A DNA stretch of 64,000 bases. Origin: Arcicella rosea (lineage in GTDB: Bacteria > Bacteroidota > Bacteroidia > Cytophagales > Spirosomataceae). Made by a program: the position numbers and the translations under genes. Location of the stretch: NCBI RefSeq assembly GCF_014204325.1, contig NZ_JACHKT010000015.1, forward strand, positions 62,001-126,000, in the 5' to 3' direction. The notes beneath the pieces are model-generated. The model was not told the origin of the DNA, did no database searches, and saw only the letters and a program-made list of their open reading frames with translations. Of this stretch, positions 34,909 through 44,937 are shown in pieces. Each line of letters starts with the position of its first letter. Within the stretch, counting starts at the first letter, position 1.

Positions 34909-35043
34909 ATTTGTATGTTTTTATTTCAACAAAGATATTGATTGGATTAGCATTCATCAAAAAATAATTATCTAATAATTACCTTACTTGCAGTGGCGGC
35001 TGCTCCAATATCTTGTTTTTAATATGATAACTTTTGGTAAAAA

Positions 35044-35071
35044 AAACCTCATCTCTTTTGAGATGAGGTTT
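35044..35071 (-). terminator. Hairpin terminator after DinB gene
   Basis: A perfect 12-bp stem aaacctcatctc/gagatgaggttt with a TTTT loop is followed on the minus strand by eight T residues. Confidence 0.85.
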
Positions 35072-35090
35072 GAGTAGGGTCTTTATCTTG

Positions 35091-35591
35091 TTATAATAAA
35101 TTCATTTCATCAGCACTCGGACCATAACAACCAGGAATTGGAATATCAAGTAAGCGAAGAAAAACGCCTAATTGAGCTCTATGATGTACAATTTGACAGT
35201 AAGCATGACGAATAGTTTCACTTTTTGAAGTAGTACTGTAAATAGTATCACCACTTCTCAATGTCCAACTTTCATTTAATTGTTCTTCGCTGGCAGTCAA
35301 TAAATGATTTTTTGCGTCTTCAAGCGTTTTTTCAAACACCTCTAAAAGTTCAGCGGTTGAATTGATTTTTATAGGTTCATAGGGTGTTGCTGCAAAATCT
35401 AACTCACTGGTAGTAAGGGCAAGCACAACCCAAGAAGGTAACTCGGCAATGTGTTTTACAAGTCTTAAAACAGTCATACTTCTAGGATGTGGCTGCCAGT
35501 TAAATTTATCTTCTGGCACTATTGATAACATTTTGCGAGTACTAACCGCTTCTTGGTCTAACTCTTTCAAGAACATTGCAATCATCGTCAT
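35091..35591 (-). CDS. DinB family protein
   Basis: A 166-residue four-helix-bundle protein of the DinB/YfiT-like superfamily. Likely metal ligands are His48 (VKHIAELP) and the pair in QIVHHRAQLG. Such proteins are thiol transferases or DNA-damage-induced proteins, and the specific role is unknown. The YafY-type regulator gene lies 88 bases upstream on the same strand, so the two may be one operon. In bacteria with bacillithiol, some DinB-like proteins are thiol S-transferases, and bshB1 is present in this window. Confidence 0.8.
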   Translation of the reverse strand: MTMIAMFLKELDQEAVSTRKMLSIVPEDKFNWQPHPRSMTVLRLVKHIAELPSWVVLALTTSELDFAATPYEPIKINSTAELLEVFEKTLEDAKNHLLTASEEQLNESWTLRSGDTIYSTTSKSETIRHAYCQIVHHRAQLGVFLRLLDIPIPGCYGPSADEMNLL

Positions 35592-35679
35592 GTCGTTTGT
35601 TTTTTGGTTGATGATACAAAGAAAACAGTTACTACTGACAACCCTATGTCAGTGATTTTTAAATAATTTTTCAATAAAA

Positions 35680-36369
35680 CTAATAGTTTACTGGAAGTAA
35701 TTTCATGTAATCAGATAAAGGAATATGATCGTTTTTCTGGAAAGGCATTTGAGTGTTTTTAACATCTAAAATTCTGGATACCCTGAAATCACGATAAGTA
35801 TTTCGTTTGTAACACCAAGCAATTAAATGCCAATTAAAGGCATAAAAAACCAGACCGATAGGTTCTGCTCGTCGATGACTAATTTCGTCTTTGTTGTTTT
35901 TATAATTAAAATCAATGATTGTTTTAGCGGAAATAGATTGTTGTAAATCAGATAAGTACTCATAATTCTGTTCAATACAAGGTGAAATTTGGTATTTAAT
36001 ATTATCTGAAAGTAAATCAATTTTATCTTTTTGAGCATTCGGTAACACAGATTTTACTTTATTCAAAGCATTGGAGTAATGTTTTTGAATGGATTTATCC
36101 GTAAAGCGATAAACAATTGATTCCATTAAAAGTAAGGCATTTGCTTCATCACTTGTCAGCGAAATAGGAGGAAGGAAGAAGCCTTGAACAATAAAATATC
36201 CTTTGTTGGGTTCAAAGCCTAGTGGGATTCCTGATTCGTTTAAAGCCTTTAAATCTCTGTAAACAGTACGCACACTGATTTGAAATTTTTCAGCAATTTT
36301 TTCAGCGGAAGTGTATTTTTTTGATTGTAAAAAAGTGAAAATTCCAAAGAGTCTATCAATACGATTCAT
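35680..36369 (-). CDS. YafY-type HTH/WYL transcriptional regulator
   Basis: A 229-residue regulator. A DeoR-like HTH (about residues 1-55, with SAEKIAEKFQISVRTVYRDLKAL) is followed by a WYL domain (about 135-205, with PIGLVFYAFNWHLIAWCY). WYL regulators respond to nucleotide-type or other small ligands. It lies just upstream of the DinB gene and may control it and itself. It is smaller than, and of a different branch from, the WYL protein at 2186. Confidence 0.88.
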   Translation of the reverse strand: MNRIDRLFGIFTFLQSKKYTSAEKIAEKFQISVRTVYRDLKALNESGIPLGFEPNKGYFIVQGFFLPPISLTSDEANALLLMESIVYRFTDKSIQKHYSNALNKVKSVLPNAQKDKIDLLSDNIKYQISPCIEQNYEYLSDLQQSISAKTIIDFNYKNNKDEISHRRAEPIGLVFYAFNWHLIAWCYKRNTYRDFRVSRILDVKNTQMPFQKNDHIPLSDYMKLLPVNY

Positions 36370-36762
36370 AAAAAATTTGTTTAGATTAAGCAGAAGAAAC
36401 CAAATTTAGGAGAAATAATTTGTTGGCTAACAATTTTTTTAAATATAAAATTGTATTGTGTAATATTGATTTTTATTAATGCCTACAGTAACAAAAGAAT
36501 TGTTATCTGTATGTAAATTGTAATATAGTATAAAAATAAATTCTTGTTTGAGGTGGCTTTTTTTTTCGATTAAATCATTGTTTGAGCGTTCATCTTTATT
36601 ATCTTTGTTAAAATAACACACTGAAATATACATCATACTATTAAGGTTTACCCATGTTTAAAATGAGTTCTTTTTACTTAAACTAAGTTAAGTATTAAGA
36701 CCTTGTAATTTAAGCATCTATGAATCATATATTATGTAATTTGAATCCGAACTAAGTAATAA
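36370..36762. other. Divergent promoter region
   Basis: A 393-base, very AT-rich gap between the divergent YafY-type regulator and the 7TM/AraC gene. I see no convincing gene, RNA or repeat in it. Confidence 0.4.
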
Positions 36763-38424
36763 ATGTTAATTTCTCAATTTCTCAAAAGAATTGTTTGGTT
36801 AATTGTATGCATTAATTTTAATGGGTTAAGTACATCAGCCAAAGGCATAGATTTATCGAAGAATTCTTCTCCCTTAGATATTACCTCTTTAGTAGAATAT
36901 TATGAAACGAATGACGAAACACTCACTCTTCATGATATTCAACACAGACCGTTTATTACTCATACCCAAAAAGCAATTCATTTTGGTTTTTCTGATATTA
37001 CACGTTGGTTTAAAATTACTTTATATTCATCAAAAACTGGAAATTGGTCTTTTGAATGTGGAAATCCTTTAATTGAGTATTTTGATGTTTTCATCCCAAA
37101 TGGAAATAATAAATTTGATATTATAAAAGGAGGTTGTTTTGTTTCAAGAGAAAAAAGAAGCTACAGTTATGGTTCAAATCATCCAATTATTCAATTTCCT
37201 CTATTAGCTAACCAACCTAAGACACTCTACATAAGAATTACTAGCCAAAGAGGTTTTTATACAAAATTTTTAGTAATGCCAGAAAAGGCTCAAGTACTTA
37301 AAAGCCGTTCTGACAATCGCAGGAATTCGCTTTTCGATGGAATTCAACTTTTTGGAAATTTATTGATTGCCATCGTTGCTTTTTTCTTATTTAAAACCAA
37401 TGCCTATAGCGTTTTTGCTTTTTACTCTTTTTGTATTTCCATCACAGTATTAGGTTACCATGAGTCGCTTGGCGATTTATTTACGAGCAATCCAATCCTT
37501 TCTTCTTTAATCAATACTTTCCCTTATCGACTTTTAGTCATTCCTGAAATTGTTTTAACGTTTTTTCTTTTGCCAATCAATAAGTTATTTCCAAGATGGG
37601 TCAAATGGTACTTATATACCATTATTGTTATAACATTTATCTTATTATTCGGCATTTGTGTTGATTACAATTGGATATGGGTAAAAATGAATGTTTGGAA
37701 TGCTGTGATTGCAGAATGTTCAATTTTGTTACTCTTTACTTATGCTTTTTATAAAAAAAACAAATTTGAAGGTTTTTTTGTCAGCTCTTTTTTATTTAGC
37801 TTTTTGGGTTTTTTATTTCTCCAACTAAGGTTATTGCAAGTCATTGATTTCGACTGGATTCATCATCTTATTTTGCTTTCTGAAATATCTAAAATTGTAT
37901 TTTTTATACTTTTAGTTTTTCAGTTTTTCAAGCGTATTCAAAATGCTAAAATAAAAGCTCAACCAACAATACTGGAAAATACTTCCTCAAATTTAATAGC
38001 TGATAGATTATTCGAAACAAATAATACTAAAGAAAAGAGTAATGGAAAAACGCTAGTAGCCGAATTGGAGACACTAAGTGAAGAACCTATTTTGAATCAT
38101 GTTGATGACGTTTTTTTACAAAGGATTAATCAGATAATTGAAAATAAGCTTTCAGACAGCACATTTAGTATTGTTGATTTAGCAAATGAGTTAAATCTTA
38201 GTCCAGTTCAATTAAGGAGAAAGCTAAAAATACAAACTAATCAAACAACAGTAGAATATATTAGAAATTATCGATTAAAGAAAGCTGCCGAATTACTGAA
38301 AAATCGTAGTGGAAATATCTCTGATGTTGCCTTTCAAGTTGGTTTTGAGAGTCTCTCATATTTTACCAAGGTTTTCCAAGAATTTCATGGGAAATCACCT
38401 TCTGATTGGTTGAAAACACAGTAA
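36763..38424 (+). CDS. Membrane-embedded 7TM-DISM/AraC regulator
   Basis: A 553-residue one-component sensor-regulator. A signal peptide (about 1-26) is followed by a 7TMR-DISMED2-type periplasmic beta domain (about 45-175, with the DITRWFKITLYSS strand). Seven hydrophobic helices follow (about 190-390), then a short linker and a C-terminal AraC-type DNA-binding domain (about 455-553; FSIVDLANELNLSPVQLRRKL and the second HTH with VAFQVGFESLSYFTKVFQEF). DISMED2 domains bind carbohydrate-like ligands. A LytTR gene follows, then SusCD, so it may sense and regulate nutrient import. Tethered AraC domains are less common than two-component systems. Confidence 0.85.
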   Translation: MLISQFLKRIVWLIVCINFNGLSTSAKGIDLSKNSSPLDITSLVEYYETNDETLTLHDIQHRPFITHTQKAIHFGFSDITRWFKITLYSSKTGNWSFECGNPLIEYFDVFIPNGNNKFDIIKGGCFVSREKRSYSYGSNHPIIQFPLLANQPKTLYIRITSQRGFYTKFLVMPEKAQVLKSRSDNRRNSLFDGIQLFGNLLIAIVAFFLFKTNAYSVFAFYSFCISITVLGYHESLGDLFTSNPILSSLINTFPYRLLVIPEIVLTFFLLPINKLFPRWVKWYLYTIIVITFILLFGICVDYNWIWVKMNVWNAVIAECSILLLFTYAFYKKNKFEGFFVSSFLFSFLGFLFLQLRLLQVIDFDWIHHLILLSEISKIVFFILLVFQFFKRIQNAKIKAQPTILENTSSNLIADRLFETNNTKEKSNGKTLVAELETLSEEPILNHVDDVFLQRINQIIENKLSDSTFSIVDLANELNLSPVQLRRKLKIQTNQTTVEYIRNYRLKKAAELLKNRSGNISDVAFQVGFESLSYFTKVFQEFHGKSPSDWLKTQ

Positions 38425-38565
38425 TTGTACTTTACCTAGTAATTGTTGTTGTATAATAGTACTTTTTTGCTAAAAGGTACTAAATGAGCTAAATTTTGTC
38501 GCTTTCAAGCTAATATCCTAAAGACTTAAAATTGCATTTTTGTAATATTATTACTTGCCAAGATT

Positions 38566-38946
38566 ATGAAAAAATTATACCTAACAAAAAGTAGTCAAAT
38601 CGCTCTAAACGAAATTTTATATTTAAAGAGTGACGAAAATTACACAACAGTTCATACAACAAATCAAGAACGTTTGCTTGTAGCACGTACTTTAAGAGTG
38701 ATGCAAGAAAGAATAAATGATGAATTTACTTTCATTCGTATCAGTAACAATCATGTAGTAAATATCCATTTTATGAATGGATGGAGGAAAGAAGATAAAA
38801 AGCTTTTGATAATTTTAGAAGATGGTCAGGAGTTAATTGTATCAAGAAGAAGAATAAGTGATTTCAGAGAAGCTATCAGAAAAACGCCTAAAGCAATTTT
38901 ATTGAAGAAGAAACAAAGCCAAGTTAAAAACATAAAGACATTATGA
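38566..38946 (+). CDS. Stand-alone LytTR DNA-binding protein
   Basis: A 126-residue protein dominated by a LytTR domain: EILYLKSDENYTTVHTT, LLVARTLRVMQERI, FIRISNNHVVNIHFM and a closing LIVSRRRISDFREAI. There is no receiver domain. It lies 141 bases after the 7TM/AraC gene on the same strand and converges on the lipoprotein-SusD-SusC operon, so the two regulators could act on that operon. A basic tail follows the domain. Confidence 0.82.
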   Translation: MKKLYLTKSSQIALNEILYLKSDENYTTVHTTNQERLLVARTLRVMQERINDEFTFIRISNNHVVNIHFMNGWRKEDKKLLIILEDGQELIVSRRRISDFREAIRKTPKAILLKKKQSQVKNIKTL

Positions 38947-39053
38947 AAGCGATGTCATTTTATCTCAAAACCTAACACACCCTAAAGTGAATCTAGTTTC
39001 TGGATTCTTGATCTGCTTATAAAGTATATACTTTTAGGGCAGGTTTTTTATTG

Positions 39054-39089
39054 AAGGCATCACCCAAAAAGTATCTTGGGTGATGCCTT
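39054..39089. terminator. Bidirectional terminator
   Basis: A 14-bp stem aaggcatcacccaa/ttgggtgatgcctt with an 8-base loop and a seven-T run separates the LytTR gene from the convergent Sus operon. Confidence 0.88.
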
Positions 39090-39098
39090 TTTTTAATA

Positions 39099-39674
39099 CT
39101 ATTGCAAAACGTTTACTCTATAAAAGAATGGAGAACTATAGAAAGCTCCACCAGTAATGTTTGCACCCGTATTAGCAGCGTTATAAGACTTACCATTAGT
39201 AAGTTTCATCGTGCCAGTAATTTCAAAACGGTCGCCTGATGCAATATCTCCAATAACAAGTTTAGATGCCGCTAAAGCTTCTGTTCCTGTCACGCTAATT
39301 GTTGCTCTTGGATAGCCTGTAATCGCATCTTTTGTAAATGCAGAAGCCATTATCGTTTTGAGTGGAAGTACAGAAGTTGTTTTTGTACCGTTTGAAGGAG
39401 TAGCATCTACAAACCTTACAAACAATTCATAAGAAGCAAAATCTGCTCCTTTATTTGGCGTAACAGCTTCGGCAACAATTTCCATTTTAGTACCGCCCAT
39501 GTCTGTAATTTTATAGTTGAACGTAGATGTAGCAACAGGATATGGACTTACTGTACGAATATACCCACCAGTTTCAAGTGCATCTAAATCAATTGGTTCA
39601 ACAATTTCGGTTTTACAAGCTAGTACTACTAGCCCGCAAATCATTAAAATTGAATATTTTAAAATGTTTTTCAT
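39099..39674 (-). CDS. Surface lipoprotein, accessory to SusCD
   Basis: A 191-residue predicted lipoprotein (lipobox LVVLAC with Cys20). The mature part is rich in beta-forming and small residues and I do not recognise a domain. It starts 35 bases after the SusD-like gene and is the last gene of the SusC-SusD-lipoprotein operon, a place where substrate-binding surface glycan-binding proteins often occur. A strong terminator follows. Binding of the same ligand as SusD is inferred only from position. Confidence 0.65.
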   Translation of the reverse strand: MKNILKYSILMICGLVVLACKTEIVEPIDLDALETGGYIRTVSPYPVATSTFNYKITDMGGTKMEIVAEAVTPNKGADFASYELFVRFVDATPSNGTKTTSVLPLKTIMASAFTKDAITGYPRATISVTGTEALAASKLVIGDIASGDRFEITGTMKLTNGKSYNAANTGANITGGAFYSSPFFYRVNVLQ

Positions 39675-39709
39675 GATATTTTAATTTTAAGGAAATTCAA
39701 AAGCTAATA

Positions 39710-41347
39710 TTATTTGAATAATGTTGCAGGATTATTATCCCAGAAAACTGGCGAAGTCATATTCGCTTTTTGTTTAGCGTTTGCATTTCTACTAACAAAT
39801 GAAGTCGGATAATAGAAAGATCTGATAAATGCACCAGGATTTGGATCTAAAGCAGGCTGAAGATTTTTAGGCATTCCAGTTCTTCTGTATAAGTTGTAGG
39901 ACTCAATACCATTACCATACAAGGCAAAATAATATTCAGTCGCTACGATGTTAAGTCTGTCAGCATCTGAAGTAGCAGATGAATAAGCACTTAATACAGC
40001 TGTTACATAATTATTTACCTCATTTGCCCACACAATATTGTTAGCAGCCTCGAATGTTGCGATTTTTCCACCTTCAGCTGATGCTAAGATAAAAGTACGT
40101 ACATCTGCCATTGATTTGCGAATAGCTGATTCCAAAAGAGTTTTTGCATCTCCAGTTGTACCCAATGTAATGGCTGATTCAGCCAACATGAAATCTGTAA
40201 AAGATGACATAAAAATTGGATGAATTCCTGCACCAGCCGCACCAGCTACTAATGCAATAGGTTTTCCGTTATCATTGTCGTATTGTCCTCCTGCAGGATA
40301 CAAACCCCAAGCAGTTCTTCTTAAACCATCTGGTGGAATACCTTCGTTACTCAAGTGGTCACGTCCCCAATAACCAACGTTTGTTGGCAAGCAGAAATAG
40401 TCTGTTGCTGCATAATGGTTAGGTTTTTGATTCGTGATACAGCGAATTTCATTCACATCTTTAGAGTTTACGATAACTTGGCGATAGAAGTAAGAACGAA
40501 TTCTTGGATCTTTTTTATCATACATACTACCCATATAGGCATTAGACTGATAGTCCCCACCACCAGTTGGCGAATATTGACCAGCATATCTTGGATGTCT
40601 ATTATCTGGGTTAACTTGGCTAGTACCGAACTTGAAAGCAAAATTTTGAGAAGTAGTTGAAATTAATTTTCCACCAGCTATTATGCTATTGATTGCTGTT
40701 TTTGAACCCGCTGCATCAATTAATCTTTTGTTCAACAAAATCTTTAATTTTAAAGTATTAGCAGCACGAATCCAGTTATCAACATTACCAGAATAGTATA
40801 AGTCTGTTGTTAAACCAGATTTAGATTTAGCTCCGAAGTTTTCAATAGCTTTATCAACATCAGCTAAAGCAGCGGTATAGATAGAAGCACCACCATCAGT
40901 TTTAGGGTTGAAATTACTAGCATCCAAAGCTTCCGAATAGGGTACATCACCAAAAGTATCCACTAAATTTACCATTACTGATGCTCTTAGGAAACGAGCC
41001 ATACCTGCATGAACAAAAAACTCACCTTTTTCAGCTAAAGGAATAAGTGTTTTTATATCGTTCAAAATACCAGCATAAGCAGTGTTCCAAGTTCCATCAA
41101 GTCCACCAGGAGTAATGGCATTATCATAAATGGCAGCACCTGCATTTAACATTCTGGTTAATCGCATTCCTGGGTCACTTAATTGGTTAAAATGACCTGA
41201 GTAACTAATCTGGATTTGACTTGCTAAATAGTTTATATCGGTATTGCCAGTTGTTACTGCGTTTGGATTGTCAAGTAAGTCGAGTTTACACGAGCTTACC
41301 AGTATAGCTGACAAAACAAACAAATATTTTATGAATTTATTTATCAT
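39710..41347 (-). CDS. SusD/RagB-like lipoprotein (SusD-like_2 branch)
   Basis: A 545-residue outer-membrane lipoprotein (lipobox LVSSC, Cys20) that closes the SusC barrel as a lid and binds the nutrient. The helical start with NLVDTFGDVPYSEALD, typical TPR-like repeats and a C-terminal segment with the ESYNLYRRTG, DPNPGAF and RSFYYP features mark the SusD-like_2 branch, which often handles oligopeptides or small glycans. It is placed 64 bases after SusC, and the ligand cannot be read from the sequence. Confidence 0.9.
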   Translation of the reverse strand: MINKFIKYLFVLSAILVSSCKLDLLDNPNAVTTGNTDINYLASQIQISYSGHFNQLSDPGMRLTRMLNAGAAIYDNAITPGGLDGTWNTAYAGILNDIKTLIPLAEKGEFFVHAGMARFLRASVMVNLVDTFGDVPYSEALDASNFNPKTDGGASIYTAALADVDKAIENFGAKSKSGLTTDLYYSGNVDNWIRAANTLKLKILLNKRLIDAAGSKTAINSIIAGGKLISTTSQNFAFKFGTSQVNPDNRHPRYAGQYSPTGGGDYQSNAYMGSMYDKKDPRIRSYFYRQVIVNSKDVNEIRCITNQKPNHYAATDYFCLPTNVGYWGRDHLSNEGIPPDGLRRTAWGLYPAGGQYDNDNGKPIALVAGAAGAGIHPIFMSSFTDFMLAESAITLGTTGDAKTLLESAIRKSMADVRTFILASAEGGKIATFEAANNIVWANEVNNYVTAVLSAYSSATSDADRLNIVATEYYFALYGNGIESYNLYRRTGMPKNLQPALDPNPGAFIRSFYYPTSFVSRNANAKQKANMTSPVFWDNNPATLFK

Positions 41348-41411
41348 CTTTTTATGAATTATAATGAAAAAATATCATTAATTAGAAATCCCTAAACAAT
41401 GTCTAGGTTGT

Positions 41412-44400
41412 TTAGAACGTCAATTTCAATGTTCCTCCTATTCTTCGTGAGCTTGGTCCAGTCAAGAATTCAAATCCTAAACCATTACCAACACCTAAAC
41501 CTAAGTTGTCTGTATCAAGATTCAAGCCTTTAGGAATGTGTAAAGCTTTGTACCATAAATTATTACCTGATAAACCAATACTTGCACCTTTGATGCCTAG
41601 TTTACCCAAAAGTTTTTTAGGTAGGCTATAAGATAATGATACTTCTTGCAAACGAATTGTTGAACCATCGTAGATTCTACCTTCATCACCAAAGAAATAA
41701 ACGTTGTTGAAGTTAATGTCAGAACCCGTTACTTGAATATCATTTACTGAGCCGTCAGCTTTAACACCTGGGAAGATGAACGTTTGTGCTCTATCATAGC
41801 CTGTTTCACTACCTGATTCAATCGTTAAGCCACGACCTAACAAAGCACCTGCTGTAGATGAGTACATCGCTCCACCATGACGATAAGAAACCATTACGTT
41901 CAAACTTAGTCCTTTATAATTAAATCCATTAATCATACTTGAGACAAAAGCAGGGTTAGGGTCACCCAGAATTACTGGTGAAGTTGTTGCCTGTAAGTTA
42001 CCTGAACCATCAATTAATAATTTACCAGCCTCATTTCTACGGAAGCCAATACCTTTAATTACGTTGAATGGCTGACCAACAATAGCGTAATTACCCAATG
42101 CTGAACCAAAACCAGTCACTTGTACTTCTTGGATCGTTCCCCCTAAGTCTAATACTTCAGGAGTATTGCGTGAATAAGTTAAAGTAACATCCCAAGAGAA
42201 TGGCCCTTTTACAACTGGTGTTCCTGTTAAACTGAATTCAATCCCTTGGTTTCTGATTTTACCTACGTTAATAGTAGTGTTTGTATAACCTGTTGAAGCA
42301 TCCAAAGGAGCACTTGTAATCAAGTTTCTTGTATCTCTGCGATATACAGTAAGGTCGAAACTAATCTTGTTGTTGAATATCTTACCTTCTAACCCTAATT
42401 CAGTTTCTGTATGTAATTCTGGTTTAAGATTTGGATTACCTAAGTTATTATCCACTGAATGTGTTTGAATTGGTGAAGATGTTAACCAACCTCTTGCATT
42501 TTGATTCAAGATATTTCTTGTTTGATATGGGTTAGGGAAACCTGCTGAAGTACCAATACCAACTCTAAATTTCAAGAAATTGAGTGTATTGCTACTTAGG
42601 CTTTCAAATGCAGAAGTAGGTACAAAAGACAAACTGGCAGATGGATAGAAAACTCTACGATTATCAGCTTCAACTGTTGATGTCCAGTCATTTCTTCCAG
42701 CAAAGTTTAGGAATAAGTAGTTGTTATAATCTGCTGTAATTTCTCCAAAAATACCATAACGAGTTTGTTCTGAAGTAAAGTTTGCTGCTACGTTATCTAT
42801 AAAGTTTGAATGGCGAAATAAATTACGAGCTAATTGATTCTGGCTTGAGATATTATAGAGCGAGAATCTATCGTTTCTCATGTTACCCCCTAACTTAGCT
42901 GAAAAGCTTAGTTTGTCAGATACTGTTTTGTTGTAAGAAAGAATCATTGAGTTATCCCAAATCGTATTCTTAAAATTCAAAGTATTGTAAAAACCATTTA
43001 CAAATGAGACACCACCTTTGTTTAGTAAAAATTCCTGCGTTTCATCATAAGTATCTAAACCGATTTTATAGATTAAAGCAAGTTCTTTGGTAATATCTAA
43101 ATTGAATGAAGTAGCTGAAAAGAATCTGTTTACAACACCAGTCGTTTTGTAGTTATTTAATATCCATCTTGGGTTGGGAATATCATTACCACTTCTAAAA
43201 TACACAGAGCTTCCATCGATAGGATTTTCATAAGGCCAACCCATTAAATCAACCTGACGGGGTGTGTACATTACGTTCGCCAATACTGATGGGAAATCAT
43301 TGGCATTGTTACCCGTACCAGAACTTAAAGGGGGTGATGTCTGGTCTGTATTAGTAAAGTTAAATGAAGTATTAACAGTAAGTTTTTTTGATAACTGTGC
43401 ATTCAAACCAAGCCCTAAATTTACTCTTTTTAGACCATTATTCTCAATATATCCTTGCTCATTATTGTACCCAGCCGAAATGTTATAACTAACTTTTTCT
43501 CCACCGCCAGATATATTCATCGAAGTATTTGATATTAGCCCTGTGCGGAAAAAATCCTTAACGTTATTTGGATAAAACTGCATTGTATATGGACTAACGG
43601 ATGCCACATACGAAGACATAGCTTCTCTTGTGGCAGCATTCGTTAAAAAAGCATAAGGGTGCGTTGTTAATGCAGTGTTGGTATTCTGTGAAGGATAGTT
43701 TTTAGCTTCTTCCAACGAAGGTCCCCAGTTACTGAAAAAGTATCCTAGGTTTTGTTGAAAACCACCCACATAAGAGTTTTGGTATCTTGGCAAGTGAGCT
43801 GTATTGGTAAAAACAGACTGAGTAATAGAGTACTCTGTTTTTCTGGCTTTTTTAGTACCATTCTTAGTTGTAATCAAAATTACACCATTTCTACCTTGAT
43901 CACCATAAGTAACCGTAGCAGCCAAACCTTTCAATACCGTTACGTTTTCGATATTGTTAGGGTCAATATCAAGAAAACGGCTTGAAGAAGTCTGCCCTCC
44001 ACCAGTAAACCCTCCACGTGTGTTTGTATTTGAGTTGAAAGGTACACCATCAACAACGAATAAAGGTTGAACAGAACCCGTAATAGACGAATATCCACGA
44101 ATTGTGATGTTTGTACCAGTACCACTAACCCCAGAAGTAGATGTAATATTTACCCCTGGAATTTTACCTTGTAATACACGACCAATATCTGATTGGGGTT
44201 TATCCTCAATAGCACGTTTATCTAATGAAGTTACAGAATATCCAAGTGCTCTTTTTTCTCTAACAATTCCTTGTGCTGTTACTACTACTTCGGATAATTG
44301 TTGATTGTCACTTGTGAGTTGAACATTAATGACAGATTGGCTGCCTACTACAACTTCTTTAGGAGCGAAGCCAACAAATGTGAATCGGATTGTGCCACCC

Positions 44401-44600
44401 GAACTTACTGGGAGGGAGTAATTTCCATTAGCATCAGTAGTTGTTCCTTTGGTACTACCTTTCAATTGAACAGACACTCCTGGAAGACCTGAGCCATCCT
44501 CGGCTGCGGTCACTTTTCCTGTTACTTTTCTGTCTTGTGCATAAATACCTACGCAACAAGTCATCATAACGAGAAAAATCGTTAGTAATTTTTTGTTCAT
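41412..44600 (-). CDS. SusC/RagA family TonB-linked outer-membrane transporter
   Basis: A 1062-residue TonB-dependent barrel. A signal peptide (about 1-21) precedes a carboxypeptidase-like N-terminal extension (about 25-108, GVSVQLKGSTKGT). A plug follows (about 118-235, beginning EKRALGYSVTSLD and including VRG-type RGYSSI and the FVVDG strand), then a 22-strand barrel to the C-terminal TLKLTF end. It imports a large nutrient with the SusD lid next in the operon. The length is full. The second, truncated SusC upstream (44938) suggests an earlier duplication. Confidence 0.95.
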   Translation of the reverse strand: MNKKLLTIFLVMMTCCVGIYAQDRKVTGKVTAAEDGSGLPGVSVQLKGSTKGTTTDANGNYSLPVSSGGTIRFTFVGFAPKEVVVGSQSVINVQLTSDNQQLSEVVVTAQGIVREKRALGYSVTSLDKRAIEDKPQSDIGRVLQGKIPGVNITSTSGVSGTGTNITIRGYSSITGSVQPLFVVDGVPFNSNTNTRGGFTGGGQTSSSRFLDIDPNNIENVTVLKGLAATVTYGDQGRNGVILITTKNGTKKARKTEYSITQSVFTNTAHLPRYQNSYVGGFQQNLGYFFSNWGPSLEEAKNYPSQNTNTALTTHPYAFLTNAATREAMSSYVASVSPYTMQFYPNNVKDFFRTGLISNTSMNISGGGEKVSYNISAGYNNEQGYIENNGLKRVNLGLGLNAQLSKKLTVNTSFNFTNTDQTSPPLSSGTGNNANDFPSVLANVMYTPRQVDLMGWPYENPIDGSSVYFRSGNDIPNPRWILNNYKTTGVVNRFFSATSFNLDITKELALIYKIGLDTYDETQEFLLNKGGVSFVNGFYNTLNFKNTIWDNSMILSYNKTVSDKLSFSAKLGGNMRNDRFSLYNISSQNQLARNLFRHSNFIDNVAANFTSEQTRYGIFGEITADYNNYLFLNFAGRNDWTSTVEADNRRVFYPSASLSFVPTSAFESLSSNTLNFLKFRVGIGTSAGFPNPYQTRNILNQNARGWLTSSPIQTHSVDNNLGNPNLKPELHTETELGLEGKIFNNKISFDLTVYRRDTRNLITSAPLDASTGYTNTTINVGKIRNQGIEFSLTGTPVVKGPFSWDVTLTYSRNTPEVLDLGGTIQEVQVTGFGSALGNYAIVGQPFNVIKGIGFRRNEAGKLLIDGSGNLQATTSPVILGDPNPAFVSSMINGFNYKGLSLNVMVSYRHGGAMYSSTAGALLGRGLTIESGSETGYDRAQTFIFPGVKADGSVNDIQVTGSDINFNNVYFFGDEGRIYDGSTIRLQEVSLSYSLPKKLLGKLGIKGASIGLSGNNLWYKALHIPKGLNLDTDNLGLGVGNGLGFEFLTGPSSRRIGGTLKLTF

Positions 44601-44937
44601 TTAATAATTTAGTTTTGGTTTAATTTAGTTTAATGATATTGTGTTATTGCTAACAATATCTAATTTAAAAAATTGTACTTTACAAACAAAGCAAATTTTA
44701 AATAATTTTATTCTTTATTTAATAAATAGCTTATATTTTTAAAGAAGCAGCTGTTTGAGTGTTTTTGGGAGACTATACTTATTGTATTTATTCGACTAAA
44801 ACGAATATTTGTCTGACATAAGTCTTGTTTTTGTAGATGAATGAATATAGAAAATTATGTAAGAAGTACTCAGTTATATTACGTTAAAAATACTTAAACA
44901 AAAAAATGATTTGATTATGAATACTCAATTTGCATTA
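44601..44937. other. Gap between SusC remnant and intact SusC
   Basis: A 337-base AT-rich stretch that must hold the promoter of the intact SusC operon. I find no trace of the missing barrel of the upstream SusC remnant. Confidence 0.45.

Noticed and set aside
36439-36636. Small minus-strand open frame in the divergent promoter gap
   Set aside because: Low-complexity AT-rich translation, no signal and no conservation pattern; it is probably chance.
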